A DNA stretch of 64,000 nt from CAJQLB01 sp905479065 (GCA_943846735.1 OX044364.1:1984001-2048000); one strand, 5' to 3'. Counted from the stretch's first letter, positions 36,057-45,300 are shown. Notes: generated by a model from the sequence alone, not told the origin. Made by a program: numbers and translations.

Positions 36057-38155
36057 TATTTAAGAATTTGAAAAGCAATTAGTGCGATTACATAAGCAAT
36101 TAAGGACATGGCTAGAAGTTGAATAATTGGCCATTTCCAACTATTAGTTTCTCGTTTAACAATGGCTAGGGTACTCATGCATTGCATTGCAAAGGCATAA
36201 AACAGTAATAAAGAAATACCTGAAGCTAGGGTGAATACTTTATCACCATTATCATGGACTTCTTGAGCCATTCTGTTTTTGATTGTTTTATCATTATCCT
36301 CTGAGGAGCTTCCAACGCTGTATATGGTTGCAAGGGTTCCTACAAAAACTTCACGAGCTGCAAATGAGGTGATAACACCAATCCCAATTTTCCAATCATA
36401 ACCTAATGGGCGAATGGCTGGTTCTATTGTTTTACCTAAACGTCCAATGAAGGAATGCTCTAATTTGTAGGCAGCGATTTTGTTGTCTAACACTTCTCCT
36501 GTTAAGGCTGGAAATGATTTTTGAATAATAACTTCAGCATCATTGAAGTTTTTACTTGGACCATAAGAAGCTAAAATCCACAAGACAACCGATATAGCTA
36601 AAATAATTTTACCAGCCTCTAAAATAAACGTTTTAGTTTTTTCTAAAACAGTTAAAACAACATTCTTTAGTAATGGTATTTTGTAACTAGGCATTTCAAT
36701 TACAAAAAAAGTTTTGTAATTTGTTTTTAGAATTTTATTTAAGATGTAGGCTGAAAGAACAGCCATGCCAAAGCCAATTAAATACAGCATCATTAAGGTT
36801 AGGGCTTGGTAGCTTAATCCTAAAAATCGTCCTTCTGGAATTACTAAGGCAATGATAATTAAGTATACAGGGAGTCTTGCTGAACAAGTAGTAAAGGGGG
36901 TTACTAAAATAGTAATTAATCGTTCTTTCCAATTTTCAATATTTCTTGTTGCCATGATTGCAGGAATCGCACAGGCTGTTCCAGAAATTAGAGGGACAAC
37001 ACTTTTTCCACTCAGCCCAAAACGACGCATAACTCTATCCATCAAAAAAACTACGCGACTCATATAGCCACTCTCCTCTAAAACAGATATGAAAAGGAAT
37101 AAAAAAGCAATTTGTGGAATAAATATTACGATTCCTCCAATGCCAGAAATAATACCTTCTGCAACAAGATTTGTTAGTTTTCCTCCTCCGGGGAATGTTG
37201 TTTTAACCCAATCTGCTAATAAAGCAAATGAGCTGTCTATTAAGTCCATAGGAATGGTAGCCCAATCATATATAACTTGAAAAATGGTTAATAAAATCCA
37301 AAAGAAAATGACATACCCCCAAATTTTATGAGTAAGTATGTTGTCAAGTTTTGAACGTAAATCAGTCGCTTTTGACTTATCAACTGTTTGACCTACTTTG
37401 AGTATTTCATTTATAAATTGATACCGTTTAATGGTTTCTTTTTGCTGAAGTCGCTTTAGTTCACTTTTAGTTTTTGTTTTGAAGCGTGAAACATTAACGG
37501 AATTTCTATCAATTTTCCCAAAGTTTGCATCTTGACTAATAACGACCCAGAGCTTATAGAGATCCTGGTTTGGGAATGCTTTTTTTAAGTTGGCAAAATA
37601 TTCTTCATCTATGGTACTGGTGTCTAGACAAGGCTCGGTAGAGAGTGTTTTGAAATTTTCAATTAGTTTTTTCAAAAATTGAATTCCATCATTTTTTCGA
37701 GTACTGACAAGTGCAACTTTTGTCTTTAGTTCATACTCAAGAATTTCTAGATTTAATGAGATTCCTTTTTTTGGCATTCGATCGGCCATATTAATTACCA
37801 AAATTGCAGGAATTTTTAAGTCTTTAATTTGGGTAAAAAGAAGAAGGTTTCTTTTCAAGTTCTCAACATCACTAATTATTAGTGCAACATCTGGGTAATC
37901 TTTATCTTTTTTATTTAGTAAAAGTTCAATGACAACATTTTCATCAAGCGAAGAAGCATTTAAACTGTAAGTGCCAGGTAAGTCCAAAATATGTGCTTTT
38001 ACACCTCTAGACAACTTACAAACACCTTCTTTTTTGTCTACAGTGATACCTGGATAGTTTCCTACTTTTTGATTTAGTCCAGTGAGCGCATTAAAGACAG
38101 AAGTTTTTCCAGTATTTGGGTTTCCAATTAAAGCAACCTTTATTTGTTTACTCAT
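36056..38155 (-). CDS. feoB: Ferrous iron transporter FeoB
   Basis: Inner-membrane Fe(II) importer of 699 residues. The N-terminal G domain has G1 GNPNTGKTS, G3 DLPGTYSL and G4 INMAD; the C-terminal half holds the Gate and core helices (for example GYMSRVVFLMDRVMRRFGLS and GTACAIPAIMATR). It overlaps feoA by eight bases and the FeoB-associated gene by one, forming a three-gene iron operon on the same strand as the DtxR metal operon. Confidence 0.96.
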   Translation of the reverse strand: MSKQIKVALIGNPNTGKTSVFNALTGLNQKVGNYPGITVDKKEGVCKLSRGVKAHILDLPGTYSLNASSLDENVVIELLLNKKDKDYPDVALIISDVENLKRNLLLFTQIKDLKIPAILVINMADRMPKKGISLNLEILEYELKTKVALVSTRKNDGIQFLKKLIENFKTLSTEPCLDTSTIDEEYFANLKKAFPNQDLYKLWVVISQDANFGKIDRNSVNVSRFKTKTKSELKRLQQKETIKRYQFINEILKVGQTVDKSKATDLRSKLDNILTHKIWGYVIFFWILLTIFQVIYDWATIPMDLIDSSFALLADWVKTTFPGGGKLTNLVAEGIISGIGGIVIFIPQIAFLFLFISVLEESGYMSRVVFLMDRVMRRFGLSGKSVVPLISGTACAIPAIMATRNIENWKERLITILVTPFTTCSARLPVYLIIIALVIPEGRFLGLSYQALTLMMLYLIGFGMAVLSAYILNKILKTNYKTFFVIEMPSYKIPLLKNVVLTVLEKTKTFILEAGKIILAISVVLWILASYGPSKNFNDAEVIIQKSFPALTGEVLDNKIAAYKLEHSFIGRLGKTIEPAIRPLGYDWKIGIGVITSFAAREVFVGTLATIYSVGSSSEDNDKTIKNRMAQEVHDNGDKVFTLASGISLLLFYAFAMQCMSTLAIVKRETNSWKWPIIQLLAMSLIAYVIALIAFQILK

Positions 38156-38381
38156 TAATCATATCAATTAAAATTAATGCTGCCGTTTCTTTTCGAATGG
38201 CTACAAAGCTGTCGTTTATATTTAAGTAAATAGGGTCACGAAAAGGAGCTACTTGGAATAATTGGACCACATTACCTGGTAAGCACCCCATCTCAAGAAG
38301 TTTTAACGGAATATCAATTGAAGAACAGTCAGTTATGATTGCTCGCTCTCCTTTCTTTAAATCAGCAATTGTCAAGGACAT
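38148..38381 (-). CDS. feoA: Ferrous iron transport protein FeoA
   Basis: A 77-residue SH3-fold protein (LLEMGCLPGNVVQLFQVAPF) that acts with FeoB on the cytoplasmic face. First gene of the feo operon; a minus-strand -7 box, TATTTTTG, lies at 38415-38408, about 27 bases upstream. Confidence 0.93.
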   Translation of the reverse strand: MSLTIADLKKGERAIITDCSSIDIPLKLLEMGCLPGNVVQLFQVAPFRDPIYLNINDSFVAIRKETAALILIDMINE

Positions 38382-38407
38382 CCTTATTTAGATTCATTTT
38401 AAAGAAG

Positions 38408-38415
38408 CAAAAATA
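38408..38415 (-). promoter_or_regulatory. -7 box of feo operon
   Basis: Minus-strand TATTTTTG matches TAnnTTTG upstream of feoA. No convincing -33 TTG is seen. Confidence 0.45.
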
Positions 38416-38424
38416 GTAAAAAGA

Positions 38425-39102
38425 TTAGTCTTTATAGGAAGCTTTTAAGGTTTTTATGTCATCAATTAAACGATCTATTTCATTTAAATCTGTTCCGTCG
38501 TAGAAACCTCTTATTTGACGCTCTTTATCTATAAGTATAAAGTTTTCTGTATGAATCATGTCAAAAGGACCACCAGTCCCATTATTATCTTTTACAGCCA
38601 GATAAGATTTACGGGCAAGCTCATAAATTTCCTTCTTATTTCCAGTGACTAGATTCCATTTTGAAGCAATTACTCCTTTACTTTTGGCATAACGATGTAG
38701 TTGTTCAACACTATCAAGTTCAGGTGTAACAGAGTGTGATAACATCATAATATCTGGGTCTAGTAGGAATTCCTTTTGAATTTCTGTCATATTTTTTGTC
38801 ATCACAGGGCAGATCGTTTGACAAGTTGTAAAAAAGAAATCTGCAACATATATTTTGTCACTGTATGTTTCTTGTGTAACGACAAATCCATTTTGATTGA
38901 CAAGGTTAAAATCTGCAATTCGATGGTATTTTTTTTGATATTGAATAGTGCTATCCACCAATTCCACATTTACTGATGCGGGTTGGTATATAGGCAGTTG
39001 CCTGTCAACCTTTAATAAATTGTAAAAAATACTTAATATTACAACAGAAAGAACGGCCAAAATACTACCTAAAATTTTTAATCTTTTAAATAAATTTAAC
39101 AT
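38425..39102 (-). CDS. SCO1/SenC family protein
   Basis: Thioredoxin-fold copper chaperone for cytochrome oxidase assembly, or a thiol reductase, anchored by one N-terminal helix (IMLNLF... through about residue 30). The copper site is visible: CQTICP (CxxxCP) and the distant His in MIHTENFILID. I chose ATG 39102 (MLNLFKRLKILGS) because a -7 box overlaps the longer start at 39138. About 225 residues, normal for the family. It lies upstream of feoA on the same strand but with its own promoter. Confidence 0.9.
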   Translation of the reverse strand: MLNLFKRLKILGSILAVLSVVILSIFYNLLKVDRQLPIYQPASVNVELVDSTIQYQKKYHRIADFNLVNQNGFVVTQETYSDKIYVADFFFTTCQTICPVMTKNMTEIQKEFLLDPDIMMLSHSVTPELDSVEQLHRYAKSKGVIASKWNLVTGNKKEIYELARKSYLAVKDNNGTGGPFDMIHTENFILIDKERQIRGFYDGTDLNEIDRLIDDIKTLKASYKD

Positions 39103-39135
39103 GATTTTGAGTCTATAAGTATTAAAAACCAGAGA

Positions 39136-39143
39136 CAAAAGTA
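39136..39143 (-). promoter_or_regulatory. -7 box of SCO gene
   Basis: Minus-strand TACTTTTG. It overlaps the upstream alternative start and therefore supports ATG 39102. Confidence 0.45.
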
Positions 39144-39191
39144 CGATAGATTATTGTTCTTTTTATTATTTTTACAATTGAAAGCATAACT

Positions 39192-41117
39192 ATGAAGAGA
39201 ATTTTAACAGTCGTGATACTTCTAGTATTTTTTAATGTTCACGCACAAGGTTTTGATGCAATCGTAGAAGCGGAGACTAAATCTGCACGACAAAAAGTTA
39301 ATTTTGTAAAAAATGTTAATACTGAAAATTATGATTTAAAATATCATCGATTATTTTTTGAGATTGACCCAAGTGTTTCTTTTATTGATGGAGAGGTAAC
39401 ATCATATTATGTGGCAAAAGAAGATTTAAGTCAAGTGATTTTTGAGTTAGATAGATCTTTCACAGTTATAAAAGTACTACAGCGCAATGTTAATTTATCT
39501 TTTAATCACAACACAGATAATGAAGTAGTCATTACGTTGCCTCAAACTCAAAACACAGGCGTTTTAGATTCACTAACCATTACATATTCTGGAAACCCAA
39601 AACATTCTGGCTTAGACTCATTTGAGCAAAACACTCATAACGGAGCGCCAATTATTTGGACATTGTCTGAGCCCTATGGAGCTATGGGATGGTGGCCTTG
39701 CAAACAGGATTTAAACGATAAAATAGATAGTCTCGACGTATTTGTGAAAACTCCACGTTTTAACACAAACAATCAAGAATACTTTTCTGTATCTAATGGA
39801 GTAGAACAAAGCCAATTAATAGAGGAAACAAATAAGACAACACATTTTAAACATCGTTATCCTATTCCTGCTTATTTGATTGCTATTGCTGCTACTAATT
39901 ATGAAACGTATACGCACAGTGTTGATAATAACGGAAATTCTTTTGACATCGTAAATTATGTGTATCCTGAAGATTTAGTCCAAGCTCAAACGGATACACC
40001 GATTACTGTAGACATCATGAATTTATTTACTGACCTTTTTGAGGAGTATCCATTTGCTAGTGAAAAGTATGGTCATGCTCAATTTGGTTGGAATGGCGGT
40101 ATGGAACACACAACCGTGTCATTTATGGGAAGTTTTAATCGAAACTTAATTGCTCATGAATTGGCGCATCAATGGTTTGGCAATAAAATTACGTGTGGTA
40201 GCTGGAAAGATATTTGGTTAAATGAAGGTTTTGCTACTTATTTATCCGCTTTAGTCGTTGAAAATTTGGATGGTAATGAGGCATTTACAAATTGGAAAGC
40301 AAGTAGAAATAATACGATTACGAGTGCCACAACGGGAACCGTATACCTCAGGGATAGTGATACCACGAGTGTTGGGCGTATTTTTAGCAGTAGATTGTCA
40401 TACAGCAAAGGATCAATGGTACTGCATATGTTGAGAAAAAAGCTTGGAGACGACGAGTTTTTTAACGGAATGAAACAGTATTTGTCAGATGCTAATTTTG
40501 CTTTTAGTTATGCAAAAACTGAAGATTTCAAATTAAAAATGGAAGCATCAAGCGGGGTTAGTCTTACAGATTTTTTTGATGATTGGATTTATAATGAGGG
40601 GTATCCGAGTTACCAAATAGAATGGTCTCTTCCGAGTAGTCAAGTGATTCAATTTAAATTGAATCAACAACAGAGTCACCCTTCAGTAAGTTTTTTTGAA
40701 CTCCCGGTTAAAGTACGAATTCATGGTACCGGCGGGGAGACACAAGATGAACTATTAAATCACACTTTTGATGGTGAATTATTTGACAGAAATGTGACGT
40801 TTAACGTAGCTTCTGTAGAGTTTGACCCGGATGCAGATTTAATTTCAAAAAATAACAATGTTGTTTTGAGCAATCGTATAGATAGAATAGACTTAGAACT
40901 TAAATTAATTCCAAATCCAGCGACAACAAGTGTAAGAATTATTAAACCTAATGATGTCATTATTACACAAGTATCACTTTATAATATTACTGGTCAATTG
41001 GTAAGTATTTATGAAAATCAAGACTATATAAATATTAGTCATTTATCGTCAGGCCTACATTTTGTGAAGCTAGAAACAGGGTCGGGAACAATTTATAAAT
41101 CCTTATTAAAGCAATGA
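39192..41117 (+). CDS. M1 family aminopeptidase, T9SS cargo
   Basis: Secreted zinc aminopeptidase (641 aa, signal MKRILTVVILLVFFNVHAQ). The M1 active site is H322-E323-x-x-H326 with Glu345 18 residues on (NEGF), preceded by the substrate motif GGMEHTTVSF in place of GAMEN. After the catalytic part (to about residue 560) comes a T9SS type A sorting domain (about 570-641, with LIPNPATTS and a final YKSLLKQ). It probably trims peptides outside the cell or on its surface. Confidence 0.93.
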   Translation: MKRILTVVILLVFFNVHAQGFDAIVEAETKSARQKVNFVKNVNTENYDLKYHRLFFEIDPSVSFIDGEVTSYYVAKEDLSQVIFELDRSFTVIKVLQRNVNLSFNHNTDNEVVITLPQTQNTGVLDSLTITYSGNPKHSGLDSFEQNTHNGAPIIWTLSEPYGAMGWWPCKQDLNDKIDSLDVFVKTPRFNTNNQEYFSVSNGVEQSQLIEETNKTTHFKHRYPIPAYLIAIAATNYETYTHSVDNNGNSFDIVNYVYPEDLVQAQTDTPITVDIMNLFTDLFEEYPFASEKYGHAQFGWNGGMEHTTVSFMGSFNRNLIAHELAHQWFGNKITCGSWKDIWLNEGFATYLSALVVENLDGNEAFTNWKASRNNTITSATTGTVYLRDSDTTSVGRIFSSRLSYSKGSMVLHMLRKKLGDDEFFNGMKQYLSDANFAFSYAKTEDFKLKMEASSGVSLTDFFDDWIYNEGYPSYQIEWSLPSSQVIQFKLNQQQSHPSVSFFELPVKVRIHGTGGETQDELLNHTFDGELFDRNVTFNVASVEFDPDADLISKNNNVVLSNRIDRIDLELKLIPNPATTSVRIIKPNDVIITQVSLYNITGQLVSIYENQDYINISHLSSGLHFVKLETGSGTIYKSLLKQ

Positions 41118-41158
41118 TGTTCTCTTGGATTTAGTTTTCTATTGTAGTATTAAAGCTT

Positions 41159-41166
41159 TACTTTTG
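41159..41166 (+). promoter_or_regulatory. -7 box before rseP
   Basis: TACTTTTG matches TAnnTTTG, 28 bases before the rseP start; the -33 element is unclear. Confidence 0.4.
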
Positions 41167-41194
41167 TGCTTGAAAATTTTTTGACAAAACATAC

Positions 41195-42535
41195 ATGGAA
41201 TTTGTAATCAAAATTTCTCAATTTTTATTGAGTTTATCATTATTAATCGTACTTCACGAATTAGGACACTTTATCCCTGCAAAATTATTTAAAACGAGAG
41301 TAGAAAAGTTCTATTTGTTTTTTGACATTAAATACTCCTTATTGAAAAAGAAAATTGGAGAAACAGTCTATGGTATAGGCTGGTTGCCTTTGGGGGGATA
41401 TGTTAAAATCTCAGGAATGATCGATGAGAGCATGGATAAGGAGCAAATGGCAAAACCTCCAGAGCCATGGGAATTTCGTTCAAAACCATCTTGGCAGCGG
41501 CTTATTATTATGCTGGGTGGCGTGACGGTTAATTTTATTTTGGCGGCAATCATTTATGTTTTTTTAGCGTTTGGCTATGGCGATATTGATATCAAAGCAG
41601 ATAGCATAGAGGATGGTTATTGGATTGAAAACCCATTGCTACAAGAACTAGGCTTTAGAACCGGAGATAAAATTATGGCTATTAATGATTATCAGATTGT
41701 TAATTATTCTGATTTAAAAAAATATTTTCTAGAAGCCAAAGTAGTTACATTAGAGAGGCAAGGAGAAATAAAAGAGGTTAATTTACCTGAAGATTTTTTA
41801 GGGCAATTAAGCGGAAGTAAGAGTAGAAGTTTCTTCGAATTACGTTATCCATTTATTATTAATACTGTTGCGGATTCATCTTTAAATAAGACCGCAGACT
41901 TGAAGAAAGATGATGTTATTATTTCAGTAAATGGCACACCTGTAAAATATTTTGATGAGATTGGGGAAAGACTTGAGCAGTATTCAGGTCAAACGGTGAG
42001 TGTAAAATTACTTAGAGAAGAACAGACATTAAGCCGTCAATTACAAGTTGACAATAATGGCAAGCTTGGAATTTTTCCGGGAGGGAATTTAAGTGATATT
42101 GAACGCTTAGGGTATTACGATATCATAAAGAAGGAGTATACATTTTTAGAAAGTCTGGGAGTTGGAACTCTAAGATTTAAAAATAAGATTACTGATTATT
42201 GGACACAGCTAAAGTTGATTTTTAGTCCTAGTACTGGCGCCTACAAAGGTGTTGGAGGGTTTAAAGCTATTTTTGATATATTTCCAGATACCTGGAGTTG
42301 GCCAGACTTTTGGAATTTGACAGCGTTTTTATCCATTATGCTTGGAGTGTTAAATTTATTACCGATTCCTGCTTTGGACGGAGGTCATGTAATGTTTTTG
42401 TTATATGAGATGGTTTCTGGAAGAAAACCAAGCGATAAGTTTTTGGAATATGCCCAAACAGTGGGTTTTTTCATACTCATAACTTTAGTTCTTTTTGCTA
42501 ATGGGAATGATATTTTTAAAGCATTATTTAATTAA
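41195..42535 (+). CDS. rseP: RseP site-2 zinc protease
   Basis: Intramembrane metalloprotease of 446 residues that cleaves transmembrane anti-sigma factors. H21-E22-x-x-H25 in the first helix and Asp395 in ALDGGH in a late helix bind zinc. Two PDZ domains lie between (about 125-205 and 210-290). The target in this organism is not known. Confidence 0.95.
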   Translation: MEFVIKISQFLLSLSLLIVLHELGHFIPAKLFKTRVEKFYLFFDIKYSLLKKKIGETVYGIGWLPLGGYVKISGMIDESMDKEQMAKPPEPWEFRSKPSWQRLIIMLGGVTVNFILAAIIYVFLAFGYGDIDIKADSIEDGYWIENPLLQELGFRTGDKIMAINDYQIVNYSDLKKYFLEAKVVTLERQGEIKEVNLPEDFLGQLSGSKSRSFFELRYPFIINTVADSSLNKTADLKKDDVIISVNGTPVKYFDEIGERLEQYSGQTVSVKLLREEQTLSRQLQVDNNGKLGIFPGGNLSDIERLGYYDIIKKEYTFLESLGVGTLRFKNKITDYWTQLKLIFSPSTGAYKGVGGFKAIFDIFPDTWSWPDFWNLTAFLSIMLGVLNLLPIPALDGGHVMFLLYEMVSGRKPSDKFLEYAQTVGFFILITLVLFANGNDIFKALFN

Positions 42536-42554
42536 AGTATTTTATTAGGGAATG

Positions 42555-42586
42555 TTGGAGTATTTTAAAAAATATATATATATTTG
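42555..42586 (+). promoter_or_regulatory. Promoter of tRNA-Asn
   Basis: TTG 42555-42557, spacer 21, TATATTTG 42579-42586, twenty bases before the tRNA. Confidence 0.6.
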
Positions 42587-42606
42587 CCCTCTCAAAACAA
42601 GAAAAT

Positions 42607-42683
42607 TCCTCCTTAGCTCAGTTGGTTAGAGCATCTGACTGTTAATCAGAGGGTCCTAAGTTCGAGTCTTAGAGGAGGAGCCA
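42607..42683 (+). tRNA. tRNA-Asn (GTT)
   Basis: Full cloverleaf of 77 bases including encoded CCA. The acceptor stem TCCTCCT pairs with AGGAGGA, the D arm has AGCTCAGTTGGTTAGAGC, the anticodon loop CTGTTAA gives anticodon GTT between TCTGA and TCAGA, and the T loop is TTCGAGT. Confidence 0.97.
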
Positions 42684-42687
42684 TATT

Positions 42688-42722
42688 AGACAGGAGGTCA
42701 TTTTTGACCTCTTGTCTTTTTT
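42688..42722 (+). terminator. Terminator after tRNA-Asn
   Basis: AGACAGGAGGTCA pairs with TGACCTCTTGTCT (one G-T pair) around TTTT, followed by TTTTTT. Confidence 0.9.
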
Positions 42723-42839
42723 GCCACTTTTTTAAAACCTTACTGGCCAACATAATAAATTCGATCTCTGGAGTGAAAATGTGGTTGTAAAATTCAAAAT
42801 CGAAATCTTCGAATTTTCAACAAAGTTACTATTAAAAAT

Positions 42840-42956
42840 ATGGAGTCTTATGCAGGCTTGACCTCACTAGGTATTATGATTATATTAAATCCTCAAAAGG
42901 CGTAAGCAGAATCAGGACCACCCGATCCGAATGAAGTCGATTTTTTAGAATTGTGA
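42840..42956 (+). pseudogene. Possible remnant of a small exported protein
   Basis: A 39-codon frame with one internal stop (TAA 42903-42905). Before it is a hydrophobic segment ending NPQKA, after it AESGPPDPNEVDFLEL. The pattern (signal-like helix, Ala, then a Pro/Asp/Asn-rich head) is like small flavobacterial exported proteins with PPDPNxVP heads. Weak evidence. Together with the terminator it fills the 326-base gap after the tRNA. Confidence 0.25.
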
Positions 42957-43009
42957 AAAATTTAATAATATTTAAATTTTCAAAAGTTAATTTTGAAAAA
43001 AGACATGTC

Positions 43010-43102
43010 ATGAATTATAAAAAACAAAATCGTCCTAAATGTGGTTGCGGTAATTCTCAAGACCCTAATGGGTATTGTGACGGATCACATTCAAACAATT
43101 AA
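43010..43102 (+). CDS. 30-residue CDGSH-like protein
   Basis: A very short protein, MNYKKQNRPKCGCGNSQDPN then GYCDGSHSNN. It has C11, C13, C23 and H27, the pattern CxC...CDGSH of 2Fe-2S CDGSH domains such as mitoNEET. Here the spacing between the CxC pair and CDGSH is one residue longer than the standard pattern. It would be almost nothing but the cluster-binding loop. A hairpin terminator follows at once, which supports a real gene. Metal or cluster binding is inferred; zinc is an alternative. Confidence 0.65.
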   Translation: MNYKKQNRPKCGCGNSQDPNGYCDGSHSNN

Positions 43103-43105
43103 TCG

Positions 43106-43127
43106 AAACCCTCTGTTAAGAGGGTTT
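43106..43127. terminator. Bidirectional terminator
   Basis: AAACCCTCT pairs with AGAGGGTTT around GTTA, between the CDGSH-like gene and the convergent SGNH hydrolase gene. Confidence 0.88.
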
Positions 43128-43910
43128 TTACTTTAAGAATCTTATCATTTCATCAGCAATCAATTTATTCCCTACATTGTTTAAATGGACTCCGTCGTAA
43201 GTCAATATTCCTTTAGAAGCATTTGTTCCATTATTTTGAGAAATATAAGTTTTAAACCTCTTCCTTAGGTCTAGTAATTCAGTATTAAATTCTAGAGATA
43301 AAGTTCTTACTACATCAGAAAAAGCTTCGAGATCTTGGTTCATCGCTTCCATAGTTTCAATATCTTTAAAGTTATTCACTAAAGTAAATTCTCCGCTATT
43401 TTCACCAATCACTGTAGGAGTACACAAAATTATTTTTGCACCTGTTGCTTGCGTGTCTTCAATTATTTTTCTTAATCCATTTTTATATAAATCAATGTCA
43501 GAGCCAGTCCCAACATTATATTTGTGCCAAACATCATTTATACCAATGTAAATAAATACAATATCAGGTTGTAATTCTATAACATCAGTCTTATATCTTA
43601 GTAATAAATCTGACACCTTATCACCTGAGATACCTTTGTTGATTAATTCAAGTTTTTGATTAGTGTCTTCTCGCAATAAGGTAATAAAACCTTTATAGGT
43701 CCCTTTGCCTTCATTGTTTTCTGCAAGCTCAGTAATTGAATCTCCTAGAAAAACAACTCTAGAAGAGTGGTTACAGGAGGTGAAAAAAAAAGATAAGACA
43801 TACAAACCAAAAAAAGTCCTTCTTAAGAGAAAGATTTTGGGAATAGAGACCCTTTTATTAATAAAATAAAATAAAATAAAAGCACTGAAAATTACCGCAA
43901 TTGTGACCAT
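43128..43910 (-). CDS. SGNH/GDSL hydrolase
   Basis: Esterase-type hydrolase of 260 residues. Blocks are visible: FLGDSITE (nucleophile Ser), GISGDKVSD (Gly), YIGINDVW (Asn) and YDGVHLNNVG (Asp/His). Before the catalytic domain are a membrane helix and a second hydrophobic stretch ending FFFTSCNHS, which could be a lipobox if translation began later. Substrate unknown; relatives deacetylate sugars or hydrolyse lipids. A minus-strand -7 box (TACTTTTG, 43951-43944) lies upstream. Confidence 0.9.
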   Translation of the reverse strand: MVTIAVIFSAFILFYFINKRVSIPKIFLLRRTFFGLYVLSFFFTSCNHSSRVVFLGDSITELAENNEGKGTYKGFITLLREDTNQKLELINKGISGDKVSDLLLRYKTDVIELQPDIVFIYIGINDVWHKYNVGTGSDIDLYKNGLRKIIEDTQATGAKIILCTPTVIGENSGEFTLVNNFKDIETMEAMNQDLEAFSDVVRTLSLEFNTELLDLRKRFKTYISQNNGTNASKGILTYDGVHLNNVGNKLIADEMIRFLK

Positions 43911-44124
43911 GATATTTAATTTATTTAGTTAATCGCCATGTTTCAAAAGTAAGTAAATATTGTGATTATTGGACTCTTTTGGCAATATAGACATGTAGCA
44001 ACATTAAAAATTTTAGCGTTTTAATTGAGAAGTATTTTATTTAGTATTAATTTAATTCAAAAGGAATTAAGAGAAAATAGATTTTTTAGTAACTTCATTA
44101 GATATTAACCAAATAAATAAAACA

Positions 44125-44310
44125 ATGGACTTTAAAAAAACAATTATCAATCTTCTAGTATGCCTTATTTTATCACCGATTATCACTTACATCGTTTTAA
44201 CTATTGCCCGTTTATCAGGGGCTGATTACCAAATGACTCATGGCGAAACTTGGATTATCTGGATTTTAATGGCGATTTTAATAAAAATGTCAATTGTTGA
44301 AAAGGATTAA
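44125..44310 (+). CDS. Small membrane protein, 61 aa
   Basis: Two predicted membrane helices (about 8-29 and 41-56) joined by a loop SGADYQMTHGE. No known family recognised. A clean ATG and charged ends (MDFKK, VEKD) make it plausible, but nothing else confirms it. Confidence 0.55.
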   Translation: MDFKKTIINLLVCLILSPIITYIVLTIARLSGADYQMTHGETWIIWILMAILIKMSIVEKD

Positions 44311-44312
44311 AA

Positions 44313-44360
44313 TGTTAAAAATTAGTGTATTTTGTCGAAAAAATAAGCTTTTTAACTGAT
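44313..44360. repeat. 48-bp dispersed element, copy B
   Basis: Matches copy A (5592-5639) at 40 of 48 positions; begins TGTTAAAA and ends GCTTTTTAACTGAT, forming a GTTAAAA/TTTTAAC inverted repeat. It lies 84 bases before the 77-residue gene, a position that would suit a regulatory site. Confidence 0.5.
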
Positions 44361-44443
44361 ATTATTGAAAAATAAGTCATATTAGTAGTCCCTAACATCA
44401 ACCTAATAATTTAACAGATTTACCCCAAATCTTCTAACCTACT

Positions 44444-44677
44444 ATGAAAGCAATTCCACCTCTTAACGTCTTATGTCCAGTTATTGGGCATAATTTTGAG
44501 ATCACTTCAAGTAAAGTTTCCATACAAGATCGTCGTTTCTCATGCAAAACATGTAATGTAGAGACGTCCTCAAATATGGAATTTCCGTTTAGTGAGGGAG
44601 TATTTAAAAACAGAGAGATTACGTTGTTATTAAGACAATTATTCATGCTCAAGGTTTCATATGCGCAAATTAAATAG
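44444..44677 (+). CDS. Small Cys-containing protein, 77 aa
   Basis: Contains C11 and H16 (LCPVIGHNFE) and C34/C37 (RFSCKTCNVE), spaced like a small zinc ribbon. The rest is amphipathic (EGVFKNREITLLLRQLF). No family recognised. The opposite strand is also open over most of its length, so coding on this strand is judged by the CxxC spacing only. Confidence 0.5.
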   Translation: MKAIPPLNVLCPVIGHNFEITSSKVSIQDRRFSCKTCNVETSSNMEFPFSEGVFKNREITLLLRQLFMLKVSYAQIK

Positions 44678-44746
44678 GTTGTTTATTATTTAAATTCTTT
44701 TTTTGACCTCATCTCATTATTTTACTTACTGTTAATTAGGTTATTC

Positions 44747-45025
44747 ATGCTTATTCGTAATCAAACCAATTACCCCCCCCTTGGTCTCAATAAAAAAATT
44801 AAATGGGATGGGCTTCATTTAATGTATATCAAATGAATATTGATGACTTATTGTTAAATCATATTGATATGTTTGGATCATGGGACTCTGTAATCTTTAC
44901 TGATCAAAAGGGTCATCAAGGTGATATTGTAAAAAACAGGTAGTTTAAGATGGCTTAATAATATCTATAATGTTGATTTAAGTACCAATACTTATGAAAT
45001 AGATTTGTACAAAATCGCAAAATAA
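44747..45025 (+). pseudogene. Frameshifted small gene
   Basis: Three overlapping frame segments make a sensible protein if two one-base shifts are allowed. MLIRNQTNYPPLGLNKKIKW runs into a frame with MNIDDLLLNHIDMFGSWDSV and FTDQKGHQGDIVK. A shift at the A6 run 44931-44936 returns to the first frame with TGSLRWLNNIYNVDLS through YKIAK-stop. An eight-C run lies at 44773-44780. It could be a decayed gene or sequencing errors in homopolymers. No family recognised. The rest of 44678-45300 holds one start-less hydrophobic frame (45082-45246) and nothing else. Confidence 0.45.
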
Positions 45026-45300
45026 ATAATGAATAATTATAACTTTTAAAACCTGATAGCTTATAATCATGATGACATTAAATTAGAAAAATAGTTTGTA
45101 AGACACCTTGTGTCTATTCTTCAGGACACACTGTATATACAGGCTATTTATTCATTTTCCTTACAATTATTTTAGTAATAGTTGAAAAAAGGGCCTGTAA
45201 AACAAAAATATCTGAAAAAATCATATGGTTTTTTGTTATTTCTTAAATATTAACAGTAATATTCTTATCTTATGCTCAATTATTAACAAAATTAAAACAA

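Noticed and set aside
44434..44652. 72-codon frame on the minus strand
   Set aside because: Antisense to the 77-residue frame that has the better CxxC pattern; no motif of its own.
45082..45246. Open 54-codon frame with a membrane-helix-like middle
   Set aside because: No ATG, GTG or TTG start in frame; probably chance or a remnant.
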